DNA of 19,674 nt. Source: JBEKYH01 sp049511115 (GTDB taxonomy: Bacteria; Planctomycetota; Phycisphaerae; Tepidisphaerales; Tepidisphaeraceae). The notes under the pieces are model-generated. The model ran no database searches. It was not told the DNA's origin and was given only the letters and a program-made list of their open reading frames with translations. The translations under genes and the position numbers were made by a program. Positions within the stretch are counted from its first letter, which is position 1. Every line of letters begins with the position of its first letter. Location of the stretch: positions 1 through 19,674 of the forward strand of contig JBEKYH010000036.1 of NCBI GenBank assembly GCA_049511115.1. The letters run 5' to 3'. Positions 1-6,797 of this stretch are shown piece after piece.

Positions 1-2
1 AG

Positions 3-1064
3 CTCGAGGGTTTGCGGCCCAAGGTCCTGGTCGCGCGCATGCAAAAAGCCGCGGCCATCATGCAGTTCAAACTCGAAGGCCAGATGCTGGCCCGCAACCC
101 CGGCTGGCAACTGGACCATCGCCGGTTGTTGCATCGCATCGACCATGCCGCCGGGACGATTGAGGTGGACGGCATCCGCCATCCGCTGCGCGATCGGCTT
201 TTCCCCACCATCAATCCGGCCGATCCCTACGCCCTCTCGCCGGAGGAAAAGACCTGCCTCGACCGGGTGCGGCGTTCGTTCCTGGACAGCCAGAAACTGG
301 CCGAGCATATGCGCTACATTGTCGGCAATGGGTCGATGTATCTCATCCGCGACGATCACCTGATCTTCCACGCCTGCGTCCCCTGCGATGCCGAAGGCGA
401 ATTCCTTCCCATGACCATCGACGGCCGCGAACTGACGGGCCGCGCGCTATTTCAGTCCGTCGAAAAACTGGTGCTTCGCGCTTTGGATCGCAAATCAGAA
501 AGCGATCTCGACCAGCTCTGGTACCTCTGGAGCGGCCCGCGCTCGCCGCTGTTTGGGAAGGACCGCATCACCACTTTCGAGCGCGATTTTATCGCCGACG
601 CCGGCTCGCATCACGAGACCAAGGACGCCTACTTCAAGCTGATCCACGAAGGCTGGTTTTGCGAGAAAGTCCTCCGCGAATTCGGCGTCGATCCCGAGCG
701 CGGCCTCATCGTCAACGGCCACGTCCCCGTGAAGATCGAGCAGGGCGAATCGCCCCTCAAGCGCAGCGGCAAGGCCATCACCATCGACGGCGCTTTCTCC
801 GAAGCCTACGGCGACCACGGCTACACCCTCGTGCTGGAATCCGATCGCACCATCCTCGCCAAACACCACCATTTTGATTCCGTGGAAACAGCCATCCGCG
901 ACGGCGTGGACATTGTCCCCAGCATCTCGGTCATCCGCGCCTGGGACAAGCCGCGCCGCATGGCCGACACCGAGCGCGGGCAGCGTTGGCGGTGCGAGAT
1001 CAATCTGCTGGAGCGGTTGATTGAGGCGTACAGGAATAATGAATTGAAGCAGCAGGAAGGTTGA
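3..1064 (+). CDS. fbp: Class III fructose-1,6-bisphosphatase, C-terminal part (5' end outside window)
   Basis: The frame is open from the first bases, so this is the last ~353 codons of a longer gene; the family is usually about 640-670 residues. The enzyme hydrolyses fructose-1,6-bisphosphate to fructose-6-phosphate in gluconeogenesis, in the cytoplasm. Family blocks are visible in order: a 'WYLWSGPRSPLFGKD' block followed by 'TTFERDFI' (encoded near 520-595), then 'GHVPVKIEQGESP' and 'IDGAFSEAYGDHGYTL' (near 715-830). These resemble the Bacillus-type class III Fbp, with metallophosphatase-like C-terminal motifs such as GHVPV. The TTG at 12 is only an internal Leu codon. The stop is TGA at 1062-1064, and the next gene follows 59 nt later on the same strand. 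No terminator is evident between them. Confident at family level; the catalytic N-terminal half cannot be judged here. Confidence 0.9.
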   Translation, partial: LEGLRPKVLVARMQKAAAIMQFKLEGQMLARNPGWQLDHRRLLHRIDHAAGTIEVDGIRHPLRDRLFPTINPADPYALSPEEKTCLDRVRRSFLDSQKLAEHMRYIVGNGSMYLIRDDHLIFHACVPCDAEGEFLPMTIDGRELTGRALFQSVEKLVLRALDRKSESDLDQLWYLWSGPRSPLFGKDRITTFERDFIADAGSHHETKDAYFKLIHEGWFCEKVLREFGVDPERGLIVNGHVPVKIEQGESPLKRSGKAITIDGAFSEAYGDHGYTLVLESDRTILAKHHHFDSVETAIRDGVDIVPSISVIRAWDKPRRMADTERGQRWRCEINLLERLIEAYRNNELKQQEG

Positions 1065-1123
1065 AGAGTTCATTCACGGCCCGGTCGCGGTAGCGGCCTG
1101 GAGGACGCGAAGGAACGCGTAAA

Positions 1124-2485
1124 TTGGATTCCGTGAATCTGATGCCATGTCGCAAGAATATCGTCATTGGCACCATCGGCTCGCTCGGCGACCTTCATCC
1201 TTGCCTGGCGCTGGGCCAGGAGCTTTTGCAACGCGGGTGCCGGGTTACCATTGCCACTACACCTTACTATAAAAGCAAGGTGGAGGGCGCCGGTCTCTGC
1301 TTCCGCGCGATGCGGCCTGACTGGAACCCGACTGACCCCAAACTGATTAGTACCTGCGAGGATCTGCAACGTGGCCTGGAAGTGTTGTACCGTGAGATGC
1401 TGCTGCCGCCGTTGGAGGAGACATACCGTGATCTGATGGCAGCGACGGAGGATGCCGATCTGTTCATTGCAGGAGAACTCGTATACGCCGCGCCATTGGT
1501 GGCGGAAAAGTCAGGGTTGCCGTGGGTGTCTCTTATCCTGTCCCCGTTCTCATTCTTCTCCTGCATCGATCCTACATTTACCCCGAACCTGCCCAACCTT
1601 TTTAAGCTTCGCAGGGCGGGCCCGGTTGTGTACAAAGCCGCTCTCGGATTGGGCAAATTGACCGTCAGGCACTGGTCAGACCCCATCCGCCAACTACGGC
1701 GGAAGGAGGGGCTACGCCGAAAGTGTGATCCTGTATTCAAGGACAAATTTTCGCCGCATCTTGTGCTGGCGATGTTTTCAAGATGGTTTGCTCCAAAGCA
1801 GCGAGACTGGCCGGCACAGACGCTTCAGCCAGGATTCCTGTTCCAGGGAAATTCTCCGGATATCGCAGCGCTCAGAAGGCTAAATGAATTCATCACGGCC
1901 GGAACTCCTCTGCTTGTATTCACGCAGGGTTCGACGGCTGTCTGCAATCCGGGTGATTTTTACGACATCAGCGCAAAGGCAGCAAAACGTCTGGGTGTCC
2001 GAGCGCTGCTGATAGGAACAAGCGCGACTTTTGAGAAAGACACCAATGACATGCTTGCCTTACCGTATTTCCCGTACTCGCACGTATTCCCAAAAGCGTC
2101 AGTCATCATCCACCAAGGCGGCTCAGGAACGACGGGCGAAGCGCTTCGAGCCGGCCGACCCATGTTGGTCGTGCCCTATGGCTGGGACCAACCTGATAAC
2201 GCGTATCGAATCGAGCGATTGGGAGCCGGTCTTCATCTTCCCAGGAGCAGGTACACCGTCGAGACCGCAACCGCCGCGCTCAGGCAGCTTCTGGATAATC
2301 CGCGATTCGCCGCAACCAGCAGCGAACTGGCGTCGCATATAAAGAGTGAAGACGCGGTCGGATCGGGATGTGACGCTATTGAGTCGGTGCTGGGGCGAAG
2401 TCCTCTGCCGTCAAGCGGATATTCAAGAACCTCAACGTATTTCCGGCGCGACTCGGAGGAAGGCAAGAGAAGGGGACATTCATAA
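1124..2485 (+). CDS. GT1/MGT-like nucleotide-sugar glycosyltransferase
   Basis: A 453-residue two-domain (GT-B fold) glycosyltransferase. The N-terminal domain opens with 'IGSLGDLHPCLALGQELLQRG', a glyco_transf_28-like nucleotide-binding loop. The C-terminal domain carries the donor-binding signature 'HQGGSGTTGEALRAGRPM' followed by 'VPYGWDQPDNA' at about residues 345-375, typical of UDP-glycosyltransferase, rhamnosyltransferase and sterol-glycosyltransferase relatives. It probably transfers a sugar to a lipid or secondary metabolite; the acceptor cannot be predicted. TTG 1124 has an AAGGA about nine bases upstream (1110-1114); GTG 1133 and ATG 1142 are alternatives. The last ~25 residues are low-complexity, and the stop lies inside a palindrome (2474-2493), suggesting the C-terminus was remodelled. 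No neighbouring gene points to a pathway, and its codon use looks less GC-biased than its neighbours, so transfer is possible. Confidence 0.85.
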   Translation: MDSVNLMPCRKNIVIGTIGSLGDLHPCLALGQELLQRGCRVTIATTPYYKSKVEGAGLCFRAMRPDWNPTDPKLISTCEDLQRGLEVLYREMLLPPLEETYRDLMAATEDADLFIAGELVYAAPLVAEKSGLPWVSLILSPFSFFSCIDPTFTPNLPNLFKLRRAGPVVYKAALGLGKLTVRHWSDPIRQLRRKEGLRRKCDPVFKDKFSPHLVLAMFSRWFAPKQRDWPAQTLQPGFLFQGNSPDIAALRRLNEFITAGTPLLVFTQGSTAVCNPGDFYDISAKAAKRLGVRALLIGTSATFEKDTNDMLALPYFPYSHVFPKASVIIHQGGSGTTGEALRAGRPMLVVPYGWDQPDNAYRIERLGAGLHLPRSRYTVETATAALRQLLDNPRFAATSSELASHIKSEDAVGSGCDAIESVLGRSPLPSSGYSRTSTYFRRDSEEGKRRGHS

Positions 2486-2493
2486 TTATGTCC
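2474..2493. repeat. Small palindrome at the 3' end of the glycosyltransferase gene
   Basis: GGACAT and ATGTCC flank an 8-nt centre; within it CATAATTATG (2481-2490) is a perfect palindrome. It overlaps the stop codon of the glycosyltransferase and lies between two convergent genes. It could be a bidirectional terminator or a REP-like element; neither is proven. Confidence 0.4.
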
Positions 2494-2531
2494 ATTCGCT
2501 CGACGGCGGCCTTTCCGTTGGCCTCAGGGTC

Positions 2532-3293
2532 CTATTTCGCACTCGCCGGCTGCGTAGCGGGGATCGCGTCCGCCCCCGCTTTATAAATCCCCGCCACTTC
2601 ATCCGCGGTCAGGGCGTTGTCATACACCCGAAATTCGCTGATCGACGCACTCAGGCCCGGATCGGCATCAAACCCCGACCGACCCAGCCAGCAGTGAACC
2701 GGGTTCACCTTATCCAGCGTGTTGTCGCCCAAATCCACCGCCTCGGCCGCTTCCTGGCCGTCGATGAAGAGGTGCAGTTTCTTCGCGGTTCCGTCGATCA
2801 CAATCGCCGCCATGTGCGGCTTGCCATCGTCGAGGCGTTTGCCGTCGATGTCGGTTTTGGATCCGGTATCGGACGCGGTGATAGCGGCTTTGGTCTGGTC
2901 GGAATCGTGGCGCGAGGTGAGATAGATGAATGCCTGGCCCGACCCGCTGGACGAATCGCCAAAGTCGATGATGCGGACGTACTGGGGGTTTTCTTTCTCG
3001 GTGAGCCAGACAACCAGGCTCACGCTCCCGCTTTTGGGCAGGATCGAGGAATTGAATTCGAGGTAGGAGAGCTTGGCGTCATCGCTGGTCTTGCCGTCGT
3101 TGTCGAGGACGAGTTTTCCGTCGGTGATTTTGGCGGAGCCTTTCAGCGTCGCATCGATGTTGCCGACGGAGTCCTTAACCGTTGGGTCTTTGAACGAATA
3201 GCGATGGATCAAGCCGGCGTTGGCGACGGCGGAGCCAACAGCGAGGGCGAGAAGGCAAATCAAGCTTCGAATGGAATGTCGCGTGGCGAACAT
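2532..3293 (-). CDS. Secreted LamG/concanavalin A-like domain protein
   Basis: A 253-residue exported protein. The start at 3293 is chosen because GGAGG sits eight bases upstream and because it places a classic signal peptide at the very N-terminus: basic 'RHSIR', a hydrophobic run, and a cleavage site near 'ANA|GL' at about residue 26. The frame extends upstream to 3389 but that stretch has no ribosome site. The mature part begins 'GLIHRYSF', continues with beta-strand-rich sequence and 'DGKPHMAAIVIDG..KLHLFIDGQEA', and ends with 'ISEFRVYDNALTADEVAGIYKAG'. This is the usual layout of LamG/laminin-G_3 jelly-roll domains, which bind carbohydrate or protein surfaces. An 'ATQPASAK' tail follows. 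No anchor or catalytic residues are seen, so a specific ligand is not assigned. It is convergent with the glycosyltransferase. Confidence 0.75.
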   Translation of the reverse strand: MFATRHSIRSLICLLALAVGSAVANAGLIHRYSFKDPTVKDSVGNIDATLKGSAKITDGKLVLDNDGKTSDDAKLSYLEFNSSILPKSGSVSLVVWLTEKENPQYVRIIDFGDSSSGSGQAFIYLTSRHDSDQTKAAITASDTGSKTDIDGKRLDDGKPHMAAIVIDGTAKKLHLFIDGQEAAEAVDLGDNTLDKVNPVHCWLGRSGFDADPGLSASISEFRVYDNALTADEVAGIYKAGADAIPATQPASAK

Positions 3294-3327
3294 GGTGGTC
3301 CTCCAGATGCGAAATGCGGGGAAGAAA

Positions 3328-3436
3328 GTAGAGAGTAGAAAGTAGACCGGGGAGAGCGGCTGCTTGGCTCGCAGTGCCGTCAGCCACAATAAGTCTCTCT
3401 GGTCTTCTCTACTTTCTACTCTCTACCGCTCTCCCC
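3328..3436. repeat. Perfect 19-bp inverted repeat (GTAGAGAGTAGAAAGTAGA) with a second inverted motif
   Basis: GTAGAGAGTAGAAAGTAGA at 3328-3346 recurs exactly inverted at 3408-3426. A second motif, GGGGAGAGCGG (3349-3359), is also inverted at 3426-3436. The two motifs are in opposite order in the two arms, so this is not one simple hairpin but two copies of a composite element. An 11-nt piece (CTACTCTCTAC) recurs at 3718-3728. The block separates the LamG gene from tRNA-Glu. Confidence 0.85.
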
Positions 3437-3439
3437 TCT

Positions 3440-3459
3440 ATTGCCGCGGAAGCGGCAAT
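3440..3459 (-). terminator. Hairpin directly after tRNA-Glu
   Basis: ATTGCCGC and GCGGCAAT form a perfect 8-bp stem with a 4-nt loop (3448-3451). It begins at the tRNA 3' end on the minus strand, sharing base 3459. No T-tract follows, so it may be a processing or termination hairpin rather than a canonical intrinsic terminator. Confidence 0.5.
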
Positions 3460-3531
3460 GACCCCGACGGGAATCGAACCCGTGTTACGGCCGTGAAAGG
3501 GCCGTGTCCTAGGCCGCTAGACGACGGGGCC
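3459..3531 (-). tRNA. tRNA-Glu (anticodon TTC)
   Basis: Read on the minus strand, a full cloverleaf can be drawn. The acceptor is GGCCCCG pairing with CGGGGTC (one G-T), followed by discriminator A. The D-arm region contains GTCTAGCGGCCTAGGAC. The anticodon arm is CGGCC-CTTTCAC-GGCCG with anticodon TTC at plus positions 3495-3497. The T-arm contains GGTTCGAATCC. It is 73 nt long, and the 3' CCA is not encoded. The sequence closely resembles tRNA-Glu of Bacillus and E. coli. Confidence 0.96.
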
Positions 3532-3568
3532 TCATCCGGGCAACCTGAGCCGCCCGGAGGAAGTGGAG

Positions 3569-3596
3569 ACAATAAGCGGACCACGGCGGGAGTCAA
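3569..3596 (-). promoter_or_regulatory. Candidate sigma70-type promoter of tRNA-Glu
   Basis: On the minus strand TTGACT (3591-3596) and TATTGT (3569-3574) are separated by 16 nt. Transcription would start near 3562, about 30 nt before the tRNA 5' end. Confidence 0.55.
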
Positions 3597-3597
3597 G

Positions 3598-3715
3598 AAG
3601 GGTTCAAGGGTTTAAGGGTTCAAAGGTTCAAGAGTTCGAACCAGCTCCCAGATCTTTATCTCTTAGACTTCTGGACCCTTGAACTCTTAAACCCTTGAAC
3701 TCTTGAACCCTTTCT
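3598..3715. repeat. Imperfect inverted repeat built from GGGTTCAA/GAGTTCAA/GGGTTTAA octamers
   Basis: The left arm (about 3598-3642) and right arm (about 3670-3715) are each a string of seven- to eight-base units of the type GGGTTCAA, GAGTTCAA and GGGTTTAA. They lie in opposite orientation around a 27-nt centre. The RNA could fold into a long hairpin. It lies immediately upstream of the DUF6065-like gene and covers the place where its promoter would be expected. Confidence 0.8.
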
Positions 3716-3738
3716 TCCTACTCTCTACGCTTTTGGCC

Positions 3739-4482
3739 ATGCTGCACTACTTCAAATTCCGCCGGGATTTGTACGCCCCCCAGCCGGCGCGCGAGAGTTA
3801 CGTCAAGCCGGGCAAGGGGCGCGGCTGGCCGCAGGAATGCCCGCCGATGCGCGCGGCCGGGGCGTTTGGGTTTGACGTGCTGGCCAATTTCCAGGTGACA
3901 TTTATTCGGCGTCGCGGGAAGTGGATCGTCGAGCCGGACGTGGTGATCGAGAGCGATTTTGCTTATTCCGCCAGCGACAAAAGCGAGGGCGAGCCGCTGA
4001 TGCAGCAGTTTGCCTGGGGTTGGGAAAAGGGCCAGAAACTGCCGCACGTCATCAGCGACCACGTGTACGAGCAGATTCGCCATCAGATGAAAATCAGCAC
4101 GTATTTGTTCCTCAAGACCGATCCCAATGAGTTGCTCCTGATGACGGATATCCCCAATCTAATCCGGCCCTGGCGCAGCCTGACGGCCCTGATCGAGACG
4201 GATTGGTATCCCGCCAGTTATCCATGGCACACCGTCATCGAACTCGATCCGAACCAGAAGAGGATCACCATAAAGAAGGGCGAACCGCTCTGCCGCCTGA
4301 TTCCCGTCCGGCGCGATCTATACACGGCCGGGCCGATGGCGCGCGAGGAATTTGACCAGTTCTTCACGGACGGCCAGCAATGGCTCACCAAAAACAGCCG
4401 CGGGATTCACGAAGGGATTGTGGATATCCGCGGGCGATATGTGCGGGGCCAGAAGAAGCCGAAATTTGTGGTGGCGGAGTAG
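3739..4482 (+). CDS. DUF6065-like protein of unknown function
   Basis: A 247-residue soluble protein, counted from ATG 3739. No signal peptide or membrane segment is seen. The C-terminal half has 'SLTALIETDWYPASYPWHTVIELDP' followed by 'ITIKKGEPLCRLIPVRRD' (about residues 150-205). To my recollection this resembles the DUF6065 family, where an 'ETDW.P' block precedes a 'GEP.C...PV' block; this is from memory and not from a search. The start is uncertain: repeat sequence sits directly upstream, no clear ribosome site is visible, and the frame is open back to 3703 (TTG 3733 is another option). The gene is convergent with pheT, six bases apart. Expression may rely on read-through or on a promoter inside the repeat. 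No function is proposed. Confidence 0.7.
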   Translation: MLHYFKFRRDLYAPQPARESYVKPGKGRGWPQECPPMRAAGAFGFDVLANFQVTFIRRRGKWIVEPDVVIESDFAYSASDKSEGEPLMQQFAWGWEKGQKLPHVISDHVYEQIRHQMKISTYLFLKTDPNELLLMTDIPNLIRPWRSLTALIETDWYPASYPWHTVIELDPNQKRITIKKGEPLCRLIPVRRDLYTAGPMAREEFDQFFTDGQQWLTKNSRGIHEGIVDIRGRYVRGQKKPKFVVAE

Positions 4483-4488
4483 GCAACG

Positions 4489-6495
4489 CTATTGCCGCAG
4501 CGCCGCCCCGAGTTTTTCCGCGGCGGCGGCAAACGCGCCCGCAACGGCCGATTCGACTTGCTCGCCTGTCAATGTCCCCGACGCGGCGCGGAAAACCAGC
4601 GTCACGGAAACGCTCTTCTTCCCCGCCTCCAGCGGCTTGCCGCGGAAGGTCGTCACGTACTCGATCTCCTCGAGATTAGCCGGGGCCGAATCGCGCAGCG
4701 TCCGCTCGATTTGCTCATACGCAACGCCTTCATCCAGCACCAGCGACAAGTCGCGCCGCGCCGGCGGAAACTGCGGCAGGGGGGTCAGCTTCGCCACCGG
4801 CGCCGCCCCGGCGAGTAAACGGGACAGGTCCAATTCCGCCGCCATTGGCGGTTGTTTGAGAGACAGCTTTTCGGCTATCGCGCGATCGATCAAGCCGGCA
4901 AATCCAATCGGCTTGCCATCCCACTGAACCTCCGCGCACGCTCCGGCCGCGAACCCGGTTCTCCGGGCGGCGGCGAAATGAATCGGCTTGTGCGCGTCGA
5001 GTTTGTTCAGCAGGCATTCCACGACGCCGCGCATCTCGTGCCAGTCGGCGCCGCCGACCAGGGCCAACATGCGCCGCTCATCGGGTCCGCCATCGGGCTT
5101 GGCGAAAAAGACCGACCCCGATTCAAAAAGCAAAGCCCGTGGAGTTCCATTGGCATGATTCCGCCGCACGGCTTCCAGCAGCCCGGGCAGAATGCTGGGG
5201 CGCAAAATCGCATCGGCTTTGCGAACCGACGGGTCAGCGCGCAGGGCGTGCGAGCCGGCAGGAAAGAAATCTTCCTGCAACGCATCGCTGACGAAACTGA
5301 ACGTGACCGCCTCGAAAAAGCCGGCCGCCACGAGCGTCTGCCGCATGGTCTCCAGGACTTGCGCCGCGCGATCAGGCGGCGAGACGCGAATAGCGATTTC
5401 CTGGCGCGACGGCAGGCGATCGTATCCAATCAGGCGGGCGACCTCCTCAATCAGATCAGCCTCGATATTCAGATCGAGCCGCCAGCTTGGCACCTGCACT
5501 TCGATCTTGTCGCCCTGCAATTTTGGTGACAGATGAAGCCGCCCAAGCGCGGCGACCGCTTCGTCCGGCGAGAGCGAAATCCCCAGCAGACTTTCCAGGC
5601 GCGCTAGACGCAGCGACAGCGTCTTGGCGGCATAGCCATCATCGCCGGCGGCGACCAGACCGCGGGCAAGTTTGCCGCCGGCGGTTTGCAGGATGAGCTG
5701 CGCGGCGCGGAGGCTGGCGCGCTCTGGGAGCATTGGATCGATCCCGCGCTCAAACCGATAGGAACTGTCGCTGCGCAGGCTCAGGGCGCGCGACGTGCGA
5801 CGAATGGAGAGGGGATCAAACCGCGCGGATTCGAGCAGGACATCGACGGTTCGCTCGTTCACCTCCGAATCCTTGCCGCCCATGATTCCCGCCAGGGCCA
5901 GGGGGCGCGTCGCATCGGCGATGACCAGCATATCAGGCGTCAGGGTTTGCTGGTGGCCGTCGAGGGTGAGGAGTTTTTCGCCGGCGACGGCATTACGCAC
6001 AACGATCTGGCCGCCGCCGACGTGACCAAAGTCGAAGGCATGCAGCGGCTGGCCCATTTCTAGGAGAACATAGTTGGTCACATCCACGACGTTGTTGATC
6101 GGTCGCAGGCCGCAGGCAATGAGGCGCTGCGCGATGAACGGCGGGCTGGGCCTGATCTGCACGCCTTGGATCAAGCGTGCGGTGTAGTGCGGGCAAAGCT
6201 GGGGCGAATCGATCCGCACCGACACGAGCGAAGCGGCATCGGGGCCGTCCTCGGACGCGGAAGGGGCGATGTCCTTAAAGGAGCGAGCCAATAGGGCGGC
6301 GAGTTCGCGCGCGATTCCCACGTGACTCAGGCAATCACCGCGATTGCTGGTCACCTCGACTTCCAGCACCGCGGAAGGGCCAGCACCAAAAACGGCGTCC
6401 ACGTTCAGGCCGCCATTGGTGAGGGCGTCGGCTGCCGCCTGACAGTCGAGCGGTCCGGGCGAAAACGCGTTGAGCCATTCCAAACTGACTTTCAT
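4489..6495 (-). CDS. pheT: Phenylalanine--tRNA ligase beta subunit, short form without the N-terminal tRNA-binding domain
   Basis: A 668-residue subunit of the alpha2-beta2 enzyme that charges tRNA-Phe in the cytoplasm. From Met at 6495 the order is: a B1 start 'MKVSLEWLNAF'; then, at residue ~43, 'VLEVEVTSNRGDCLS', which in the ~795-residue E. coli protein comes only after the ~110-residue EMAP/OB-type tRNA-binding domain. That domain is absent here. Next are the B3/B4 editing domain ('RPINNVVDVTNYVLLEMGQP', 'LAGIMGGKDSEV'), the B5 domain ('VPSWRLDLNIEADLIEEVARLIGYDRLP'), the catalytic-like core, and the C-terminal ferredoxin-fold anticodon-binding domain ('FPPARRDLSLVLDEGV' to the end). The partner pheS is not adjacent in this window. 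The frame extends upstream to 6534, but Met 6495 matches the family start. Confidence 0.95.
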   Translation of the reverse strand: MKVSLEWLNAFSPGPLDCQAAADALTNGGLNVDAVFGAGPSAVLEVEVTSNRGDCLSHVGIARELAALLARSFKDIAPSASEDGPDAASLVSVRIDSPQLCPHYTARLIQGVQIRPSPPFIAQRLIACGLRPINNVVDVTNYVLLEMGQPLHAFDFGHVGGGQIVVRNAVAGEKLLTLDGHQQTLTPDMLVIADATRPLALAGIMGGKDSEVNERTVDVLLESARFDPLSIRRTSRALSLRSDSSYRFERGIDPMLPERASLRAAQLILQTAGGKLARGLVAAGDDGYAAKTLSLRLARLESLLGISLSPDEAVAALGRLHLSPKLQGDKIEVQVPSWRLDLNIEADLIEEVARLIGYDRLPSRQEIAIRVSPPDRAAQVLETMRQTLVAAGFFEAVTFSFVSDALQEDFFPAGSHALRADPSVRKADAILRPSILPGLLEAVRRNHANGTPRALLFESGSVFFAKPDGGPDERRMLALVGGADWHEMRGVVECLLNKLDAHKPIHFAAARRTGFAAGACAEVQWDGKPIGFAGLIDRAIAEKLSLKQPPMAAELDLSRLLAGAAPVAKLTPLPQFPPARRDLSLVLDEGVAYEQIERTLRDSAPANLEEIEYVTTFRGKPLEAGKKSVSVTLVFRAASGTLTGEQVESAVAGAFAAAAEKLGAALRQ

Positions 6496-6506
6496 GGTGA
6501 GGCGAC

Positions 6507-6534
6507 ACTCTATTCGTCGCGGCCAAGGTGTCAA
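6507..6534 (-). promoter_or_regulatory. Candidate pheT promoter very close to the start codon
   Basis: On the minus strand TTGACA (6529-6534) and TAGAGT (6507-6512) are 16 nt apart. A start about seven bases past the -10 box would leave only ~5 nt of leader before ATG 6495. No Shine-Dalgarno sequence is visible, which fits a nearly leaderless mRNA. Confidence 0.45.
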
Positions 6535-6537
6535 ACG

Positions 6538-6602
6538 GACGACCGAGGGCCGAGGACTGCCTGCGGCGAGCTTGGTCGAGCCGAGGACTGAGGAGGAGAC
6601 GG
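6538..6602. repeat. GAGGACT-type repeat with a CGGCGAGC...GCCG palindromic core
   Basis: Three GAGGACTG/GAGGGCCG-like units surround CGGCGAGCTTGGTCGAGCCG (6564-6583), an imperfect palindrome. It lies between pheT and the DksA-like gene. Apart from the pheT and downstream promoters, the 6496-6797 gap holds no other gene I can support. Confidence 0.6.
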
Positions 6603-6722
6603 GGCGGAGTTAGTCGCGCTATGGGGCCGCGCGAGTCCGAGAATGTTAGTCAATCCTCTTCCGCAAAGTTCGGTGTCGCATTGACCGATGTAAAATCGAG
6701 GCGCAAAACGCGCCGCTGCCGA

Positions 6723-6751
6723 TTGATTTAGGTCCGTTTTCTCGTTACAAT
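6723..6751 (+). promoter_or_regulatory. Candidate sigma70-type promoter of the DksA-like gene
   Basis: TTGATT (6723-6728) and TACAAT (6746-6751) are separated by exactly 17 nt. Transcription would start near 6758, about 40-58 nt upstream of the possible start codons. Confidence 0.6.
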
Positions 6752-6797
6752 GGCCCTTCTCTCAACGGAAATGGCGGCTGACTATCGAGTTACCTGA

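Noticed and set aside
2346..3338. Plus-strand open frame of 330 codons antisense to the LamG gene
   Set aside because: It overlaps the glycosyltransferase end and the whole LamG gene. The LamG frame has a signal peptide, a GGAGG ribosome site and domain features; the antisense frame has none.
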